Assembly: GCA_964541025.1 (NCBI GenBank)
Contig: CAZIOW010000044.1
Coordinates: forward strand, 1-6,540
Length of the DNA stretch: 6,540 bases
Direction: 5' to 3'
Source: JAGDXO01 sp964541025
GTDB taxonomy: Archaea; Thermoplasmatota; Thermoplasmata; Thermoplasmatales; GCA-001856825
Shown here: piece by piece, positions 5,694 through 6,540 of the stretch
Numbering within the stretch: position 1 is the stretch's first letter
Layout: every line of letters begins with the position of its first letter
Position numbers and translations under genes: made by a program
Notes under the pieces: generated by a model
Databases searched by the model: none
What the model was told of the DNA's origin: nothing
The model's input: the letters and a program-made list of their open reading frames with translations, nothing else

Positions 5694-5810
5694 ATGAAGA
5701 TTGATAATATTAATAAAGAGACGTGCCTGCTAAAATGCGACTATAAATGTGAGGATGATAACTGCTACTGGAAATGTGCTTCATTTTGCTATGAGGGAAT
5801 ATCAGTATAG
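5694..5810 (+). CDS. Six-cysteine microprotein, 38 aa, unknown function
   Basis: Not recognised as a known family. ATG 5694 to TAG 5808-5810 encodes 38 residues with Cys at 11, 15, 19, 24, 28 and 32, spaced C-x3-C-x3-C-x4-C-x3-C-x3-C. The core reads CLLKCDYKCEDDNC, then YWKCASFC. The spacing is symmetric about the EDDN turn, as in a helical hairpin with three cysteines on one face of each helix. Such an arrangement could hold three disulfides or a metal or Fe-S cluster. There is no hydrophobic signal segment, so it is probably cytoplasmic and metal or redox binding is more likely than secretion. It lies 58 bases after the oxidoreductase stop with its own TATA box at the leaderless distance. 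That 6 of 38 residues are cysteine in AT-rich DNA argues against chance. Being real is likely; the role is open. Confidence 0.68.
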   Translation: MKIDNINKETCLLKCDYKCEDDNCYWKCASFCYEGISV

Positions 5811-5840
5811 TAAAGTGAGGTATAGATTGTATTCAGCAAA

Positions 5841-5848
5841 TTAATAAT
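5841..5848 (+). promoter_or_regulatory. TATA-like box of the 93-aa orphan gene
   Basis: TTAATAAT, preceded by GCAAA, is centred about 26 bases before ATG 5871. The region is A/T-rich throughout, so this rests on spacing. Confidence 0.4.
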
Positions 5849-5870
5849 ATGTAGTAGTAATTTTAATTAA

Positions 5871-6152
5871 ATGAAAAAGATGTCTCATATTTACATAGTC
5901 CATGGGATGCCAATAGGGTCAAAAATGTATGACTTCTTTATAAGGAAGGAATACATAATTGGAACTTACAGTTATAACAGATTTATTGGAGAGTATTGGA
6001 TGTCAGAATGCGAAATTGTCAAGAAATTCCTTAAATCTCATGGAGATTATGTGTACGTTGGTACATCTGATTCTTTCAATCATTCTCCTAAAATTCCCTT
6101 TAAATTCAAAAAATATGAGCTCAGCGATATTGATTCAACGAAAAAGAATTAG
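5871..6152 (+). CDS. Orphan protein, 93 aa, unknown function
   Basis: I do not recognise this protein. It is soluble-looking and rich in Tyr, Phe, Lys and Ser, with no membrane segment and a single cysteine (Cys47, SECEIVKKFL). It starts MKKMSHIYIVHGMPIGSKMY and has an alternating beta-like strand near YVYVGTSDSF (60-69). An alternative start is Met4 (ATG 5880). Reasons to think it is real: a TATA-like box at the leaderless distance, an ordinary amino-acid mix, and no longer frame on either strand. A second open frame across 5959-6201 overlaps it, but has no promoter at the right place and a poorer composition. It lies between the microprotein and the metallolyase, 60 and 85 bases away. Confidence 0.55.
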   Translation: MKKMSHIYIVHGMPIGSKMYDFFIRKEYIIGTYSYNRFIGEYWMSECEIVKKFLKSHGDYVYVGTSDSFNHSPKIPFKFKKYELSDIDSTKKN

Positions 6153-6237
6153 TCACAGTGAATGGGAATACCTATGCTCTAAGATAATTATAATATGTTA
6201 GAATGGCAATTGAAATAGCCAATTTTAATATGGATAT

Positions 6238-6540
6238 ATGATCACTGATGACACATTAAGGGAGGGTCTCCAAGCTCCTGGTCTTTCTTTCACTTTTTCA
6301 GAGAAGCTCCACTTAGCAAAATTAATTTCATCTTCGGGAATAGATAGAGCACTTGTCTCTTATCCGAGTGCTCATATTTCTGAATTCAACATCACAAGAG
6401 AAATAGTTAATTCTAAAATGTTTTCAAAGGTATATGCTCTTGGCAGAACATTAAAAGAGGATATCGATATGATAAGCGATGCTGGAGCTAACATATCACT
6501 TCATTTGCCGTTCGGTGATTTTGATACTGAAAAAATTTGT
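6238..6540 (+). CDS. DRE-TIM metallolyase / HMGL-like acyltransferase or lyase, 5' part, cut by window edge
   Basis: The family covers 2-isopropylmalate, homocitrate and citramalate synthases and HMG-CoA lyase, which make or break a C-C bond next to a carboxyl or thioester carbon using a divalent metal. ATG 6238 opens 101 codons to the edge without a stop. The signature TDDTLREGLQAPGLSFTFSEK (3-23) matches the first strand D-T-T-L-R-[DE]-G-x-Q: Asp4 should bind the metal, Arg8 is the catalytic arginine, Glu9 completes the DRE. KLHLAKLISSSGIDRALVSYPSA (23-45) matches the next helix and strand, where the family has a G-V/I-D-x-I-E-V/A-G-F-P-like run. EDIDMISDAGANISLHLPFGD (74-94) fits the third or fourth strand, although most synthases have S-D there rather than HLPFGD. 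ATG 6230, eight bases upstream, is in another frame and stops after three codons. Family call is firm; which reaction is not decidable from this part. Confidence 0.88.
   Translation, partial: MITDDTLREGLQAPGLSFTFSEKLHLAKLISSSGIDRALVSYPSAHISEFNITREIVNSKMFSKVYALGRTLKEDIDMISDAGANISLHLPFGDFDTEKIC

Noticed and set aside
5959..6201. Plus-strand frame of 80 codons overlapping the 93-aa gene
   Set aside because: Starts inside the other gene without a promoter-like box at the right distance; only one of the two is likely real.
1..6540. CRISPR arrays, tRNA or rRNA genes
   Set aside because: No regularly spaced direct repeats, cloverleaf-like T-arm motifs or rRNA signatures were seen on either strand by eye.

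Overview
The window looks like a piece of chromosome from a thermoacidophilic archaeon of the Thermoplasmatales type (Thermoplasma/Ferroplasma/Cuniculiplasma-like). The DNA is AT-rich. Several genes have an A/T-rich TATA-like box about 25-27 bases before the start codon and no convincing Shine-Dalgarno, the arrangement expected for leaderless archaeal transcripts. The recognisable proteins also fit: a short one-domain alkyltransferase, an IS1634-type transposase, and an HdrD-like membrane iron-sulfur oxidoreductase fused to a heme-b domain. This assignment is inferred from style and gene content, not from a marker gene.

Layout. Positions 1-281 (minus strand) hold the 5' part of an O6-alkylguanine-DNA alkyltransferase that runs off the left edge. 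Just upstream on the same strand is a 50-codon 3' remnant of an unidentified gene (305-457), cut exactly where an insertion sequence begins. The insertion sequence (about 458-1972) has imperfect ~22-bp terminal inverted repeats and an intact 464-aa DDE transposase. Two strong dyad symmetries lie in its promoter/start region. To the right, all genes are on the plus strand: a membrane-anchored extracytoplasmic protein of the TM1410/GH114-like type (2096-2965), an anchored beta-rich protein (3032-3583), a 662-aa EMO/HdrDE-like oxidoreductase (3647-5635), an unlisted 38-aa six-cysteine microprotein (5694-5810), a 93-aa orphan (5871-6152), and the 5' part of a DRE-TIM metallolyase (6238 to the right edge).

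How the genes may work together. The large oxidoreductase carries, in one chain, a NarI/HdrE-like membrane domain, two [4Fe-4S] clusters and two CCG domains. This is the architecture of ETF:(mena)quinone oxidoreductase (EMO) and HdrDE, so its likely job is moving electrons between a soluble donor such as ETF and the quinone pool. The DRE-TIM enzyme downstream acts on acyl-CoA or 2-oxoacid chemistry, but no pathway link between them can be shown here. The two anchored exported proteins may form a small cell-surface pair. The cysteine-rich microprotein, with its own promoter and spacing C-x3-C-x3-C-x4-C-x3-C-x3-C, is the most unusual object in the window. No CRISPR array, tRNA, rRNA or defence cassette was recognised.
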